Source: JBGSIC01 sp041751875 (lineage in GTDB: Bacteria; Bdellovibrionota; FAC87; UBA2466; JACKAF01). From it: a stretch of 64,000 nucleotides of DNA. Under the pieces are notes generated by a model. It saw only the letters and a list, made by a program, of their open reading frames with translations. It was not told where the DNA came from and made no database searches. The first letter of the stretch is position 1, and the number at the start of each line of letters is the position of its first letter. This document shows positions 36,561 to 45,220 of this stretch, in pieces. Both the position numbers and the translations under genes were made by a program. The stretch lies in the NCBI GenBank assembly GCA_041751875.1, contig JBGSIC010000029.1:248001-312000 (forward strand), in the 5' to 3' direction.

Positions 36561-37132
36561 GTTCAGCCGATTCCAAAAGCACCTTTCGGGCTGCGGCTAA
36601 GTCCCAATTTCCCACCGATCCGGAAGAGAAAAACCGCAAAAACACAGCCATTATAAAAGCACTTCTTGCGGACCCTCGCCTCAAAATGGCGAAACAGATC
36701 GGCCTCTATGTCGCCCGTCCCTCAGAGGTTGACCTCAAGGCTATCTTTGAAAATTTTCCCAAAAAGTGCGCTTTTCCCAAAGTGATTGGTAAGCACCAAA
36801 TGTCCTTTTTTCGTATCGACGAATGGGCCGACCTTAAGCCGGGCTTCAAGGGAATAGGGGAACCATCGGACGACGCTCACCTCGAAGTCAGATGGAGGCC
36901 CGGAGATATTCTTTTCATACCGGGACTTTGCTTTGATCCCTGGGGGGGCCGCATTGGCAGTGGGATGGGCTTTTACGACCGCTATTTAGAGGATATCCAC
37001 CCGCACGTTTTGAAATGGGGGATCTGTTGGAAAGAGCAGCTTTCCCAGGTAAGACTTCCCCAGGCCAAAAACGATGTTAGGATGGACGCACTTTGGACCG
37101 ACGCGAGCTCTGTAGCTCTAGAAAGTATTTGA
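36557..37132 (+). CDS. 5-formyltetrahydrofolate cyclo-ligase
   Basis: A 191-residue enzyme (YgfA/MTHFS family) converting 5-formyl-THF to 5,10-methenyl-THF with ATP. Motifs IGLYVARPSEVDL, FPKV and DILFIPGLCFDPWGGRIGSG followed by MGFYDRYL are diagnostic. The TTG start lies inside the zapA stop. No room is left between the two genes for a 6S RNA. Confidence 0.93.
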   Translation: MSSADSKSTFRAAAKSQFPTDPEEKNRKNTAIIKALLADPRLKMAKQIGLYVARPSEVDLKAIFENFPKKCAFPKVIGKHQMSFFRIDEWADLKPGFKGIGEPSDDAHLEVRWRPGDILFIPGLCFDPWGGRIGSGMGFYDRYLEDIHPHVLKWGICWKEQLSQVRLPQAKNDVRMDALWTDASSVALESI

Positions 37133-37972
37133 ATGGTCATTCTGTTTTTCGGAGACATTTTCGCCAAACCCGGGCGTGATGCGGTTGCCGAAGTTCTCCC
37201 TCGCCTGAAAGCCACTTATTCTCCCGATTTCATCATTGGCAACGTCGAAAACCTGGCTGGCGGCCGAGGGGTTAGCCGCAATAGTTTAGATGATATTTGG
37301 GAGTTAGGTTTCTCCGGTTTTACTTCCGGAAATCACATTTGGGACAACAAGGATATCTACTCCATTTTTGAAACGGAGCGCTGTTTGTTTCGCCCGGCGA
37401 ACTATCCCCACAGCGCGGGAATTCCCTGTCCTGGTCAGGGTTACGGCATTTTGCAGTCGGGCGACAAGAAGCTGATGGTGGTTAATCTGTTGGGCCGTAT
37501 TTTTATGGACTCAGTCGATTGTCCCTTTACCTGTGTCACGAATATTTTGCGTCAGCATCCCGAGATTGGTTCGGGGACTTCTTCGATTCCTATTTTCGTG
37601 GATATGCACGCCGAAGCGAGCAGCGAAAAGTATGCGATGGCGGCGCATCTTGATGGAAAGGTATTGGGACTGGTCGGTACGCATACGCACGTTCAAACGG
37701 CTGATGAGCACCTTCTGCCCAAAGGCACGGCTTATATTACAGATGTCGGGATGACCGGAAGCTTCGATTCCGTTATCGGAATCAATTCCAACGATATCGT
37801 ACGTAAATTTTTAACGCGCAGACCGTATCCCATTCAGCCCTCTGCGGAAAACCCGGGCTTTGGTTGTGTGGTGATTCGGGCCGATGCGCAAAATAAAGCG
37901 ACAAGTATTTTGAGAATCCGGCAAACGCTGGCACACTTTAAGGAACATCAGGGGAGCGATTGGCCACAATGA
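37133..37972 (+). CDS. YmdB-family metallophosphoesterase
   Basis: A 279-residue calcineurin-like phosphoesterase of the TIGR00282/YmdB type. FFGDIFAKPGRDAV, IGNVENLAGGRG, SGNHIWDN, VDMHAEASSEK and LVGTHTHVQTADE carry the two-metal ligands. Bacillus YmdB hydrolyses 2',3'- and 3',5'-cyclic nucleotides and affects biofilm/motility decisions. The ATG directly follows the cyclo-ligase stop, and its own stop overlaps tyrS. Confidence 0.92.
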   Translation: MVILFFGDIFAKPGRDAVAEVLPRLKATYSPDFIIGNVENLAGGRGVSRNSLDDIWELGFSGFTSGNHIWDNKDIYSIFETERCLFRPANYPHSAGIPCPGQGYGILQSGDKKLMVVNLLGRIFMDSVDCPFTCVTNILRQHPEIGSGTSSIPIFVDMHAEASSEKYAMAAHLDGKVLGLVGTHTHVQTADEHLLPKGTAYITDVGMTGSFDSVIGINSNDIVRKFLTRRPYPIQPSAENPGFGCVVIRADAQNKATSILRIRQTLAHFKEHQGSDWPQ

Positions 37973-39183
37973 ATGCGCAACAGCAGCTTGAGGAGTTAAA
38001 GCGAGGAGTCGAGGAGATTTTGGTTGAGAAAGATCTCTTGGAAAAACTCGAGCGATCCGTCAAAACCAAAAAACCGCTTACCATCAAAGCAGGTTTTGAT
38101 CCCACGGCTCCTGATTTGCATTTGGGCCACACAGTTCTTATGCAAAAGATGGCGCAGTTTCAGCGCTTCGGCCACCGAGTAATTTTCCTGATTGGTGATT
38201 TCACCGGCCTTGTAGGGGATCCCACCGGCAAATCTAAGACCCGTCCGCAGCTGACTCGCGAGGAGATTCTAAAGAACGCCGAAACCTACAAGCAGCAGGT
38301 GTTTAAGATCCTCGATCCCGAAAAGACCGAAGTGCAGTTTAATAGCGTGTGGCTGGAGAAACTCACCGCCTACGACTTTGTGCGCTTAACGGCGCAAGTC
38401 AATGTGGCGCGCATGCTAGAGCGTGAAGATTTCAATAAACGCTACAAATCTAACGAACCCATCAGTATCCACGAGTTTTTGTATCCTCTTTTGCAAGGCT
38501 ACGATTCGGTGGCGATGAAAGCCGATGTGGAACTGGGTGGTACGGACCAAAAATTCAACCTGCTCATGGGCCGCGAACTGATGAGAAACGCCTCGATGGA
38601 ACCGCAAGTGTGCATGACGGTGCCGCTTTTAGAGGGTTTGGATGGCGTAAATAAGATGAGCAAGTCGCTCAATAACTACGTTGGCGTGTATGAAGCGCCA
38701 AACGATATGTTCGGTAAGCTCATGAGCCTCCCCGATTCACTCATGCGTAAGTACTACGATCTCTTAAGCACCCTTTCGATTCCTGAAATCGAGCGTGTTT
38801 TTGCAGAACTTAAAGCTGGCAAGGCGCATCCCAAAGACGTGAAAGTGAAATTTGCGTGCGAAATCGTGACGCGCTTTCATGACGCGGCGGCGGCGGAAGG
38901 TGCCAAGGAACATTTTGAAAGAGTGTTCTCCAAGAAAGAACTCCCTACGGACATGCCCGAAATCAACGTTGCTTGGGATGGCAAGCCTATTTGGCTGCCT
39001 AAGCTTCTCACGGAAATTCAGTTCGTAGGCGGCACGAGCGAAGGTAAACGCATGATCGGCCAGGGGGCGGTGAAAATGGATGAAGCCAAAGTAGAAGAAG
39101 AGAACTACACTCCTACAGGCAAGACTTTTGTGCTTCAATGCGGGAAGCGAAAGTTTGCGCGCATTTCTCTAAAGAAAGGCTGA
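37969..39183 (+). CDS. tyrS: Tyrosyl-tRNA synthetase
   Basis: Class I synthetase charging tRNA-Tyr, 404 residues. HLGH (HIGH) occurs in FDPTAPDLHLGHTVLM and KMSKS in VNKMSKSLNNY; a C-terminal S4-like RNA-binding part ends GKTFVLQCGKRKFARISL. The ATG overlaps the YmdB stop by ATGA; a TTG nine bases earlier is possible because GGGGAG lies closer to it. Confidence 0.96.
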   Translation: MNAQQQLEELKRGVEEILVEKDLLEKLERSVKTKKPLTIKAGFDPTAPDLHLGHTVLMQKMAQFQRFGHRVIFLIGDFTGLVGDPTGKSKTRPQLTREEILKNAETYKQQVFKILDPEKTEVQFNSVWLEKLTAYDFVRLTAQVNVARMLEREDFNKRYKSNEPISIHEFLYPLLQGYDSVAMKADVELGGTDQKFNLLMGRELMRNASMEPQVCMTVPLLEGLDGVNKMSKSLNNYVGVYEAPNDMFGKLMSLPDSLMRKYYDLLSTLSIPEIERVFAELKAGKAHPKDVKVKFACEIVTRFHDAAAAEGAKEHFERVFSKKELPTDMPEINVAWDGKPIWLPKLLTEIQFVGGTSEGKRMIGQGAVKMDEAKVEEENYTPTGKTFVLQCGKRKFARISLKKG

Positions 39184-39185
39184 AC

Positions 39186-40448
39186 TTGTCCACTTCCACG
39201 GTGATTTTGGTTCTAGGGGCCACGTACTTCGCGGCTCATTTTTTGGCTTTTGTTTTTGAGAAAACCAAGCTCCCTGACGTTCTTATCTTGATGATTGTGG
39301 GCATGGTCGCAGGCCCCGTCCTGGGAATCGTAACACCGGATGACTTCGGTCGAGCGGGAGACGTGGCCACCACGGTGGCCCTCGCGGTCATCCTTTTTGA
39401 AAGTGGAACGACTCTTAGCCTTTCTTCCATTCGTAGTTCCGTTTCAAGACTCGTTCCGCTTGCCGTCCTTACCTTTATTTTATCGGTTCTCATTGTGGCA
39501 GGACTGGCGATGGTTTGCTTTGGAATGCCGTGGGCACTGGCGCTGGCAACGGGTGCGATTTTGGGAGGCACGTCCTCTGCGGTAGTTATTCCACTGGTTA
39601 AATCGCTGAACCTGAGCGACCGCGCGGGCACTCTTTTGATTTTAGAATCTGCTATCACGGACGTTCTTTGCATCGTTTTTGCGTTGGCACTATTAGACGG
39701 TTATCAAGACGGTGGGCTTTCAGCCAGTGTGTTGGCTGTTGATGTGCTTTTGTCGCTTGGTGTAGCGGCAATCATTGGGTTGGCGGGAGGCTTTATGTGG
39801 CTCTTTGTCCTCAATGATGTACGCCGTTTCCCTAGCACGACTTTTACCACGGTAGCTTTTGCGTTTCTCCTCTACGGGTTTGCGGAACTGGTGGGAGCAA
39901 GTGGGGCGATTGCCACGCTTGCGTATGGAGTCGCCATTGCGAATGGACCCAGCGCCGTAAAGGGCAGAGAGCTGGCGCATCTCACCCCCATTGAAAAGGG
40001 CTTTTTCCAGGAGATTGTATTTCTTCTGAAAACCTTTTTCTTTCTCTACCTAGGGATTTCGATGAAAATCAGTTCCTACTGGCCTGTCATCGTCGCGCTA
40101 TTGGTGGTCGCGGCCATCTATTTCGTACGTTTGTGGATTACGAAATTCACGCTCGGGAAGTTACTGGAACCGATTGAATCCGTTTATACGAGTCTACTCA
40201 TCCCCAAGGGACTGGCCGCTGCTGTACTAGCGGGAATTCCGCTTCAGCGGCAACTGCCTTACGGAGAAACGATTCAGATTTTTGCATACGCAGTCGTGCT
40301 GCTAAGCATTTTTACAACTGCTGTTCTGGTGCCCATCGCAGGCAGGGGAAGAGTAGGGCGCTTGCTGAATTCCTTTTTCCCAGGACCGAAATTGCCCCCG
40401 CCCGTTACGGTTGAAGCTGAAGCACCGCCTGTAGCAACTGAACCTTAA
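39186..40448 (+). CDS. Cation:proton antiporter (CPA family)
   Basis: A 420-residue membrane protein with about 12-13 hydrophobic segments. KLPDVLILMIVGMVAGPVLG, GTSSAVVIPLVKSL, LILESAITDVLCIVFALAL (acidic transport-site helix) and LLIPKGLAAAVLAGIP follow the Na+/H+ exchanger pattern. TTG at 39186 was chosen: it is two bases after the tyrS stop with AAAGG upstream, and starts just before the first helix; the frame open to 39138 would overlap tyrS. The Pro/Ala-rich tail is cytoplasmic. Confidence 0.88.
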   Translation: MSTSTVILVLGATYFAAHFLAFVFEKTKLPDVLILMIVGMVAGPVLGIVTPDDFGRAGDVATTVALAVILFESGTTLSLSSIRSSVSRLVPLAVLTFILSVLIVAGLAMVCFGMPWALALATGAILGGTSSAVVIPLVKSLNLSDRAGTLLILESAITDVLCIVFALALLDGYQDGGLSASVLAVDVLLSLGVAAIIGLAGGFMWLFVLNDVRRFPSTTFTTVAFAFLLYGFAELVGASGAIATLAYGVAIANGPSAVKGRELAHLTPIEKGFFQEIVFLLKTFFFLYLGISMKISSYWPVIVALLVVAAIYFVRLWITKFTLGKLLEPIESVYTSLLIPKGLAAAVLAGIPLQRQLPYGETIQIFAYAVVLLSIFTTAVLVPIAGRGRVGRLLNSFFPGPKLPPPVTVEAEAPPVATEP

Positions 40449-40493
40449 CGCACCGGTACTACCAAACTTTCCCGCCCGCTTTATTCTTTCAGG

Positions 40494-41486
40494 ATGTCCA
40501 AACTATTTTCCATCGTTATTCCCACCTTTAACAGCCGTAGATATATAGAGGAGTGCGTTCAGTCCGCGCTCGACCAAAGCTACCCGAATCTGGAAGTCAT
40601 CGTGGATGATAACGTCTCTAAAGACGGGACACTCGAGCTTCTCAAGGCCAAGTTTGGAAACGATCCCCGGCTGAAGCTGTGTGAAAACACCGAAGACTTA
40701 AACATGCCCAACGGCTGGAACCGTGGACTTGCCCGGGCACAAGGTGACTTTCAACTCTTACTTCACTCTGACAATGTTTTACACCCGAAGTATGTGGAAA
40801 CCGTTGTAAACCTCATGGAGAAGTTTGATGCCCATGTCGTTTACTCCGACTGCATCTATTTTGAGGGGGAAACTCCGGAAAACCTTTTTGTAGGTTACCC
40901 CGACGAACTGATTTTTGATCGCATGGGCAGAGGACCTCGTGCTGTCGCTGAAACCTTTCGCTTTCAGCGGATGATTCCCACCAGTGGACTTTCATTTCGT
41001 AAAGAATGCTTTGCCAATCGCAAACCCTACGATAACCGTTACCGCTGGGACCCCGATCTCGAGCAAGTTTCCTGGCTCGCTCACACCTACGGCATCGTGC
41101 ATGTGCGCCACAACTTAGCGGCCATTCGCACACACCGGGGACAAGCGGCTTCGTGGAAAGATCCCAGCTTTCCGGCGCAGTACCGCGAGCTCTTGATGCT
41201 CGAGCATACGAAGGGTTTAACCGAGCGACACCACTTCTTAATGGATTGGGCGTCGTCGATGGAATTTATCGCGAACCGCCTCACCGAAGAAGGGGCGCCA
41301 GTTGTGCCGTTTGCGACTTTCATGGGGCGCTGGTGGAAGGGTGAAGCGGCAGTGTTGGGCTACTTTTCGCTGCACTTTTTGCGTAGGCAGAAGCGCATTC
41401 TAAAACACCTCACCCACTGGATGGGGGTAAGAACCAGCCGGATTTTTGGTGGCCTTGTTCCAAAGAGGACCGCATCCGCTCAGTGA
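40494..41486 (+). CDS. Glycosyltransferase family 2
   Basis: A 330-residue GT2 enzyme. FSIVIPTFNSRRYIEECVQS with ALDQSYPNLEVIVDDNVSKD is the classic N-terminus (DDN in place of the common DDG/DDS), and LLLHSDNVLHPKYV replaces the usual DxD region. No membrane segment. Probably involved in surface polysaccharide; isolated from other glycan genes here. Dispersed repeats lie directly after the stop. Confidence 0.88.
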   Translation: MSKLFSIVIPTFNSRRYIEECVQSALDQSYPNLEVIVDDNVSKDGTLELLKAKFGNDPRLKLCENTEDLNMPNGWNRGLARAQGDFQLLLHSDNVLHPKYVETVVNLMEKFDAHVVYSDCIYFEGETPENLFVGYPDELIFDRMGRGPRAVAETFRFQRMIPTSGLSFRKECFANRKPYDNRYRWDPDLEQVSWLAHTYGIVHVRHNLAAIRTHRGQAASWKDPSFPAQYRELLMLEHTKGLTERHHFLMDWASSMEFIANRLTEEGAPVVPFATFMGRWWKGEAAVLGYFSLHFLRRQKRILKHLTHWMGVRTSRIFGGLVPKRTASAQ

Positions 41487-41490
41487 AATG

Positions 41491-41523
41491 AGATTGCTTC
41501 GTCGCTGCGCTCCTCGCAATGAC
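41491..41523. repeat. Dispersed palindromic repeat (short copy)
   Basis: AGATTGCTTCGTCGC through CGCAATGAC: the reverse complement reads GTCATTGCGAGGAGC and matches the ends of the copy at 15551-15600. It lies a few bases after the glycosyltransferase stop. Confidence 0.7.
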
Positions 41524-41567
41524 AGACCGGCCGAAAAAAACCAATCTTATTAAATGCTTATGAGCAA

Positions 41568-41630
41568 GCCGAAAAAGTGCCAGGTCACTTTCCGTACTTC
41601 GTCCGGAAAGTGCACAGGCACCTTTTCGGC
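41568..41630. repeat. REP-like palindrome (AGGTGCC family)
   Basis: 27-base imperfect arms at 41568-41594 (starting GCCGAAAAAGTGCC) and 41604-41630 (ending GGCACCTTTTCGGC) around a 9-base loop. The mismatch where one arm reads AGGT and the other TGTG is the same as in the copies at 57852 and 61048. It sits just before the cheX promoter, in the opposite orientation to the other copies. Confidence 0.85.
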
Positions 41631-41635
41631 CGAGT

Positions 41636-41662
41636 TAAGCCGGCGCGGTGTCCCACCGATAA
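41636..41662 (+). promoter_or_regulatory. Predicted sigma-28-type promoter for cheX-cheY
   Basis: ACCGATAA at 41655-41662 differs by one base from the sigma-28 -10 box GCCGATAA. At the expected 11-base spacing the -35 position reads TAAGCCGG, a weak match to TAAAGTTT (TAA kept). The cheX start lies 22 bases downstream. Confidence 0.5.
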
Positions 41663-41683
41663 GTAGACCATGGGAGGTCTCCC

Positions 41684-42208
41684 TTGGTCCGAAAACAAGC
41701 AGCCGTAAGTGCTATTCCACCGATTGATGAAACGCTCATTACGGCTTTCAACTTAATCCAATCCTTTCAAGAAGGAACGGTTGAGACGCTGCGAATTCAG
41801 TGCAACTGCGAAATCAAATCTCTTCCTTATTATATAAGGGAAGATCAAAGCGAAATGAGCGCGGATGTGGCCGGTGTCATCGGCATGACGAGCTCTCAGT
41901 TCGTTGGTGCTATCGCTATCACCTTTTCCAAAGCGACTTACTTAGAAGTGATGGGAAAGATGTTTGGAGAAGAGTTCCAAGCAATCACGCAAGACATTGA
42001 AGACGGAGCCGGCGAGCTTCTCAATATCATCTTTGGTCACGCCAAAGCGAAGCTAAACAACAACGGTCACGATATTGAACGCGCGATTCCTTCGGTAGTG
42101 CAGGGAGAGACCTTTGAGATGCAGAATCTCACGCCCACACCATCGATCGTAATGCCTTTTCAAACCGAAAAGGGAACCTTTGAAATCGAAATCGGCTTAA
42201 GCCGGTAG
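41684..42208 (+). CDS. cheX: CheX-like chemotaxis phosphatase
   Basis: 174 residues resembling CheX/CheC-family CheY-P phosphatases. The helix DGAGELLNIIFGHAKAKL carries the ExxN motif (ELLN) that positions water for dephosphorylation; only one such helix is seen, as in CheX. The TTG start follows GGGAGGT by 5 bases. Directly upstream of cheY, its likely substrate. No CheZ is seen in the window, so CheX is the probable signal terminator. Confidence 0.85.
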   Translation: MVRKQAAVSAIPPIDETLITAFNLIQSFQEGTVETLRIQCNCEIKSLPYYIREDQSEMSADVAGVIGMTSSQFVGAIAITFSKATYLEVMGKMFGEEFQAITQDIEDGAGELLNIIFGHAKAKLNNNGHDIERAIPSVVQGETFEMQNLTPTPSIVMPFQTEKGTFEIEIGLSR

Positions 42209-42220
42209 TAGGAGAGAAAC

Positions 42221-42625
42221 ATGTTTGGTAAAGAAACAAAGATTTTGGTAGTGGACGATATGTCGACCATGCGTAAGCTGGTGACCAAACACCTCAAAGA
42301 TTTAGGCTTTGAAAACATCACTGCCAGTGATGACGGGGCTAATGCCTGGATCGAAATCGAAAAGGCCAGCAAAGCCGGCCAAGCTTTTGAACTCGTTCTA
42401 TGCGACTGGAACATGCCGCGCATGAACGGATTAGAACTTCTTCAGAAAGTACGCGGTACGAAGGCGATCAAAGATACGCTCTTTATTATGCTTACTGCGG
42501 AATCCGAAACGCACCAAGTGGACAAAGCAAACCTCTTGAAGGTAAACGGCTACATCAAGAAGCCTTTTACCTCGGGTGTTTTGATCCAGAAATTGGAAGC
42601 GGTCTTTCAGAAAAAAGCTGCGTAA
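42221..42625 (+). CDS. cheY: Chemotaxis response regulator CheY
   Basis: A 134-residue stand-alone receiver. VVDDMSTMRKLV, the phospho-acceptor Asp in LCDWNMPRMNGLEL, Thr in MLTAE and Lys in YIKKPFTS are the full active-site set of a CheY. AGGAG lies before the ATG. Phosphorylated by CheA, it would bind a motor switch or another output. Co-transcribed with cheX (12-base gap); the stop lies inside a bidirectional terminator. Confidence 0.95.
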   Translation: MFGKETKILVVDDMSTMRKLVTKHLKDLGFENITASDDGANAWIEIEKASKAGQAFELVLCDWNMPRMNGLELLQKVRGTKAIKDTLFIMLTAESETHQVDKANLLKVNGYIKKPFTSGVLIQKLEAVFQKKAA

Positions 42626-42639
42626 ACTAAGCAGCTTTT
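42613..42639. terminator. Bidirectional rho-independent terminator between cheY and cheB
   Basis: AAAAGCTGC (42613-42621) pairs with GCAGCTTTT (42631-42639) around a 9-base loop. T-rich tracts follow on both strands (CTTTTCTT on plus, TTTTTT on minus), so it can end both convergent units. It contains the cheY stop and the cheB stop. Confidence 0.8.
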
Positions 42640-43673
42640 CTTTTCTTCACGACTTCAAGCGCCTCAAGAGCAATGCTGTCTAGTGGGAGCACAGAATCAA
42701 TGGCTCCCAGGCGGATGGCTTCTTTGGGCATGCCAAACACGACACACGAAGCTTCGTCTTGCGCGATGTTGTAACTTCCCGCTTGTTTCATCTCTAGTAA
42801 ACCCTGCGCGCCGTCTTTACCCATGCCCGTCAAAATAATGCCCGTGGCATTTTTTCCCGCAGCCGTGGCAACCGAGCGCAATAAATTATCTGCTGCGGGA
42901 CGAATGCCAAAAATGGGCGGGCTTTGAGTGAGTCGGATGATGAGCTTTCCCATTGCGGAAGCCACCTCCATATGCGAACCACCCGGAGCCACGAGTGCGA
43001 CTCCCGCGCATACGGTTTCTCCGTTTTGGGCGATGCGTACGGGAAAAGAGCAAAGCGCGTCTAAGAGTTCCACAAAAGGAATCACAAAACTATCGGGCAG
43101 ATGTTGCACTATTAAAATGCCCACTTCAGGCGCTTTAAGTTGCGGGAGAAGAAGCTTTAAGGCTTCTGTTCCGCCCGTGGACGCTGCGATGGCGATCACT
43201 TTCTCAGCGGGTACGAAAGCGACTTCCTTCTTTTGGGAGGGATTCTCAGATGCCACTCGGCCTTTCACGAGATTAGCACTCGCAACCGCGCGCACGCGTT
43301 TGCAAAGTGCTTGGCCGTGCGTTTCGAAATCTTGGATTTGCTGAATGCCGGGCTTTTCTAGGACGTCGATGGCGCCCGCAGAAACGGCTTCGAGAAGGGT
43401 TTTGGAATTTTTGGTCGTAAAGCTGCTGTACATGAGCGTGCGCACTGGGTAGGAAGCCATTACCTTTTTAAGAAAAGTAATGCCGTCCATCTTCGGCATA
43501 TGGACGTCGAGAATCATGACATCGGGTTTAGTGCGGACAATCGCTTCACGCGCCTCATACGGGTCAGAGGCTTCAGCGACAATCTCAATTTCGGGATCCG
43601 TGTGCAAAAGACGATGCAGGATGGTTCGCATCACCTTGGAATCATCGACTAGTAAGACGCGTACTTTACTCAC
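42627..43673 (-). CDS. cheB: Chemotaxis methylesterase/glutamine deamidase CheB
   Basis: A 348-residue canonical CheB. Receiver: VDDSKVMR, Asp56 in ILDVHMPKMDG, Lys107 in EKPG. Esterase domain: Ser165 (AASTGGTEA), His191 (VQHLPDSF) and Asp287 (TGMGKDGAQG) match the known Ser-His-Asp triad in order and spacing. It removes methyl groups from chemoreceptors when phosphorylated. Last gene of the minus-strand unit cheR, cheD-fusion, cheB; it overlaps the fusion gene by 4 bases. Confidence 0.97.
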   Translation of the reverse strand: MSKVRVLLVDDSKVMRTILHRLLHTDPEIEIVAEASDPYEAREAIVRTKPDVMILDVHMPKMDGITFLKKVMASYPVRTLMYSSFTTKNSKTLLEAVSAGAIDVLEKPGIQQIQDFETHGQALCKRVRAVASANLVKGRVASENPSQKKEVAFVPAEKVIAIAASTGGTEALKLLLPQLKAPEVGILIVQHLPDSFVIPFVELLDALCSFPVRIAQNGETVCAGVALVAPGGSHMEVASAMGKLIIRLTQSPPIFGIRPAADNLLRSVATAAGKNATGIILTGMGKDGAQGLLEMKQAGSYNIAQDEASCVVFGMPKEAIRLGAIDSVLPLDSIALEALEVVKKRKAA

Positions 43674-45220
43674 GCGGCTTTCCTCCTAGAGTGACTTCCC
43701 AGTAGTTCGATGAGTTCTTCTGTAGAAACGACGTAGTCGACCACACCTAAGGCGATGGCTTTTAGCGCGGTAAACCCAAGGGCCGCCTCGTGCGGACTTT
43801 GCACCATCACGACATGTTTGGCCCCGGCCATTTTCTCTAGCCCCGCGACACCATCGGTTCCGTATCCACTTAAAAGTAGGCCCACTACATTAAGCTGCTT
43901 GCATGCCGCCCCACTTTCAAAAAGCGCATCGGCCGAAGGGGACTGTAGGGCGGAACGAGCGGAATTGAGATGGAGTTCGATGTCGTTCTTTCTTTGGACA
44001 ACTTCGCCATCTGTTCCGTTAGGAATAAAGTAGACGTGACCAGGTTGCAGTTTTTGTTGCGAGGCCGCGATTTGCAGCTTCAGGCGCGTTTCCCCCTGAA
44101 GGTTTTGCACAAAACTCGGAAGAAAGTGGCTTAGCGTGCTGTTTGCCACTACCACCGGAGGTAGGTTGGAGGGCAAGGAACGCAAAAGGGTCTTGAGAGT
44201 CGGAGGACTTCCCGTGTTGCCTGCAATAAGAATGAGTTCTGCTTTTTGACTTAGGTTTCTTCCAAAATGAGGGGTAAGCACCGGGGGCGGCGTCGATTTC
44301 GTTGCGAGTTGTCGTTGGGCCACGGCTCCTTTAGAGGCAGCCGCCCGCACTTTCTCCACCAAAAGCTCCGCCATCTCGCGCAACGCCTTACTGCTCACAT
44401 CGAGCGGCTTTTGCACAAACTCCACGGCCCCAAGCTCCAGCGCGCGGTGCGCCTGTTCACCCTGACTATCGAGGTGTGAGACCATCACGACGGGCAGAGG
44501 ATAGTGTTTCATGAGCTTTTCTAGAAACTCCACTCCGCTCATGTTGGGCATTTCGATATCCAGCGTTACCACCATGGGTTTCTTTTCCACGATGAGTTTG
44601 CGCGCTTCAAAGGCATCCCCGGCGGTTCCCACCACTTCAAGGCCGTGTTTTTTGAAAATATTTTCGTAGAGTTTCTGGATTGCGGGATGATCGTCCACGA
44701 TGGCAACTGTGACCTTGGTGGGTTCCTGCGCGGAACGGTATCCTGTGATATCAAAGTTTTCTTTTGCTGAGGATTTTTCGCTGATGCATTCCACGGCAAA
44801 CGTATCTGTGCGAAATGTAATGCGTCGGGCTTCGTTTCCCCCTACGTTGGATTCCACAATAGGGATTTTCATCTCGCCGAGGATTTCCTTGGCGATTGAA
44901 ATATTCATGGCGCCCACGTTTCTTCCCACGGCCATGTCGGGAAAGAGATTTCCACCGCCAAAAATTTTCGCCTGAAGGCTTTTGGGGCTCGCGCCCAGTT
45001 CGACCATCTGGTTTACAAGAGTCTTTATCGCATATACGGCGAATCTTGCTGAAGGTGCTTGGCCATCTAGCGGAGCAGGGAGGAGATAATGATTCATTCC
45101 CCCAATTCCCTTCCGAGAATCAAACAGGCAAACCGCTACACAACTTCCCAGGTTGGTGGCGATCTCGGTTGCCTCGCTGGCACACGAAATCTTCCCAGGG
45201 AGCAGAAAGAAGCGGTTCAT
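43670..45220 (-). CDS. CheD - receiver - degenerate CheB fusion
   Basis: 516 residues in three parts. CheD deamidase (about 1-160) with Thr22, Cys27 (LGSCVAVC) and His44 (MNHYLLP) in the positions of the known triad. Receiver (about 168-290) with VDDH, Asp221 (TLDIEMP) and Lys271 (QKP). A CheB-like domain (about 325-510) in which the catalytic Ser is Asn335 (AGNTGSP) and the His is Ser361 (VANSTLSHF), while Asp456 (SGYGTDG) remains, so it should not be an active esterase. Overlaps cheR and the true cheB by 4 bases on each side. Probably a phosphorylation-controlled deamidase or CheB/receptor adaptor. Confidence 0.92.
   Translation of the reverse strand: MNRFFLLPGKISCASEATEIATNLGSCVAVCLFDSRKGIGGMNHYLLPAPLDGQAPSARFAVYAIKTLVNQMVELGASPKSLQAKIFGGGNLFPDMAVGRNVGAMNISIAKEILGEMKIPIVESNVGGNEARRITFRTDTFAVECISEKSSAKENFDITGYRSAQEPTKVTVAIVDDHPAIQKLYENIFKKHGLEVVGTAGDAFEARKLIVEKKPMVVTLDIEMPNMSGVEFLEKLMKHYPLPVVMVSHLDSQGEQAHRALELGAVEFVQKPLDVSSKALREMAELLVEKVRAAASKGAVAQRQLATKSTPPPVLTPHFGRNLSQKAELILIAGNTGSPPTLKTLLRSLPSNLPPVVVANSTLSHFLPSFVQNLQGETRLKLQIAASQQKLQPGHVYFIPNGTDGEVVQRKNDIELHLNSARSALQSPSADALFESGAACKQLNVVGLLLSGYGTDGVAGLEKMAGAKHVVMVQSPHEAALGFTALKAIALGVVDYVVSTEELIELLGSHSRRKAA

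Noticed and set aside
36540..36580. 6S RNA between zapA and the 5-formyl-THF cyclo-ligase gene
   Set aside because: The two genes overlap by four bases here, so there is no room for the RNA that sits in this place in gammaproteobacteria.
43670..45220. Second active CheB
   Set aside because: The Ser and His of the catalytic triad are replaced by Asn335 and Ser361 in a clear alignment with the neighbouring true CheB.
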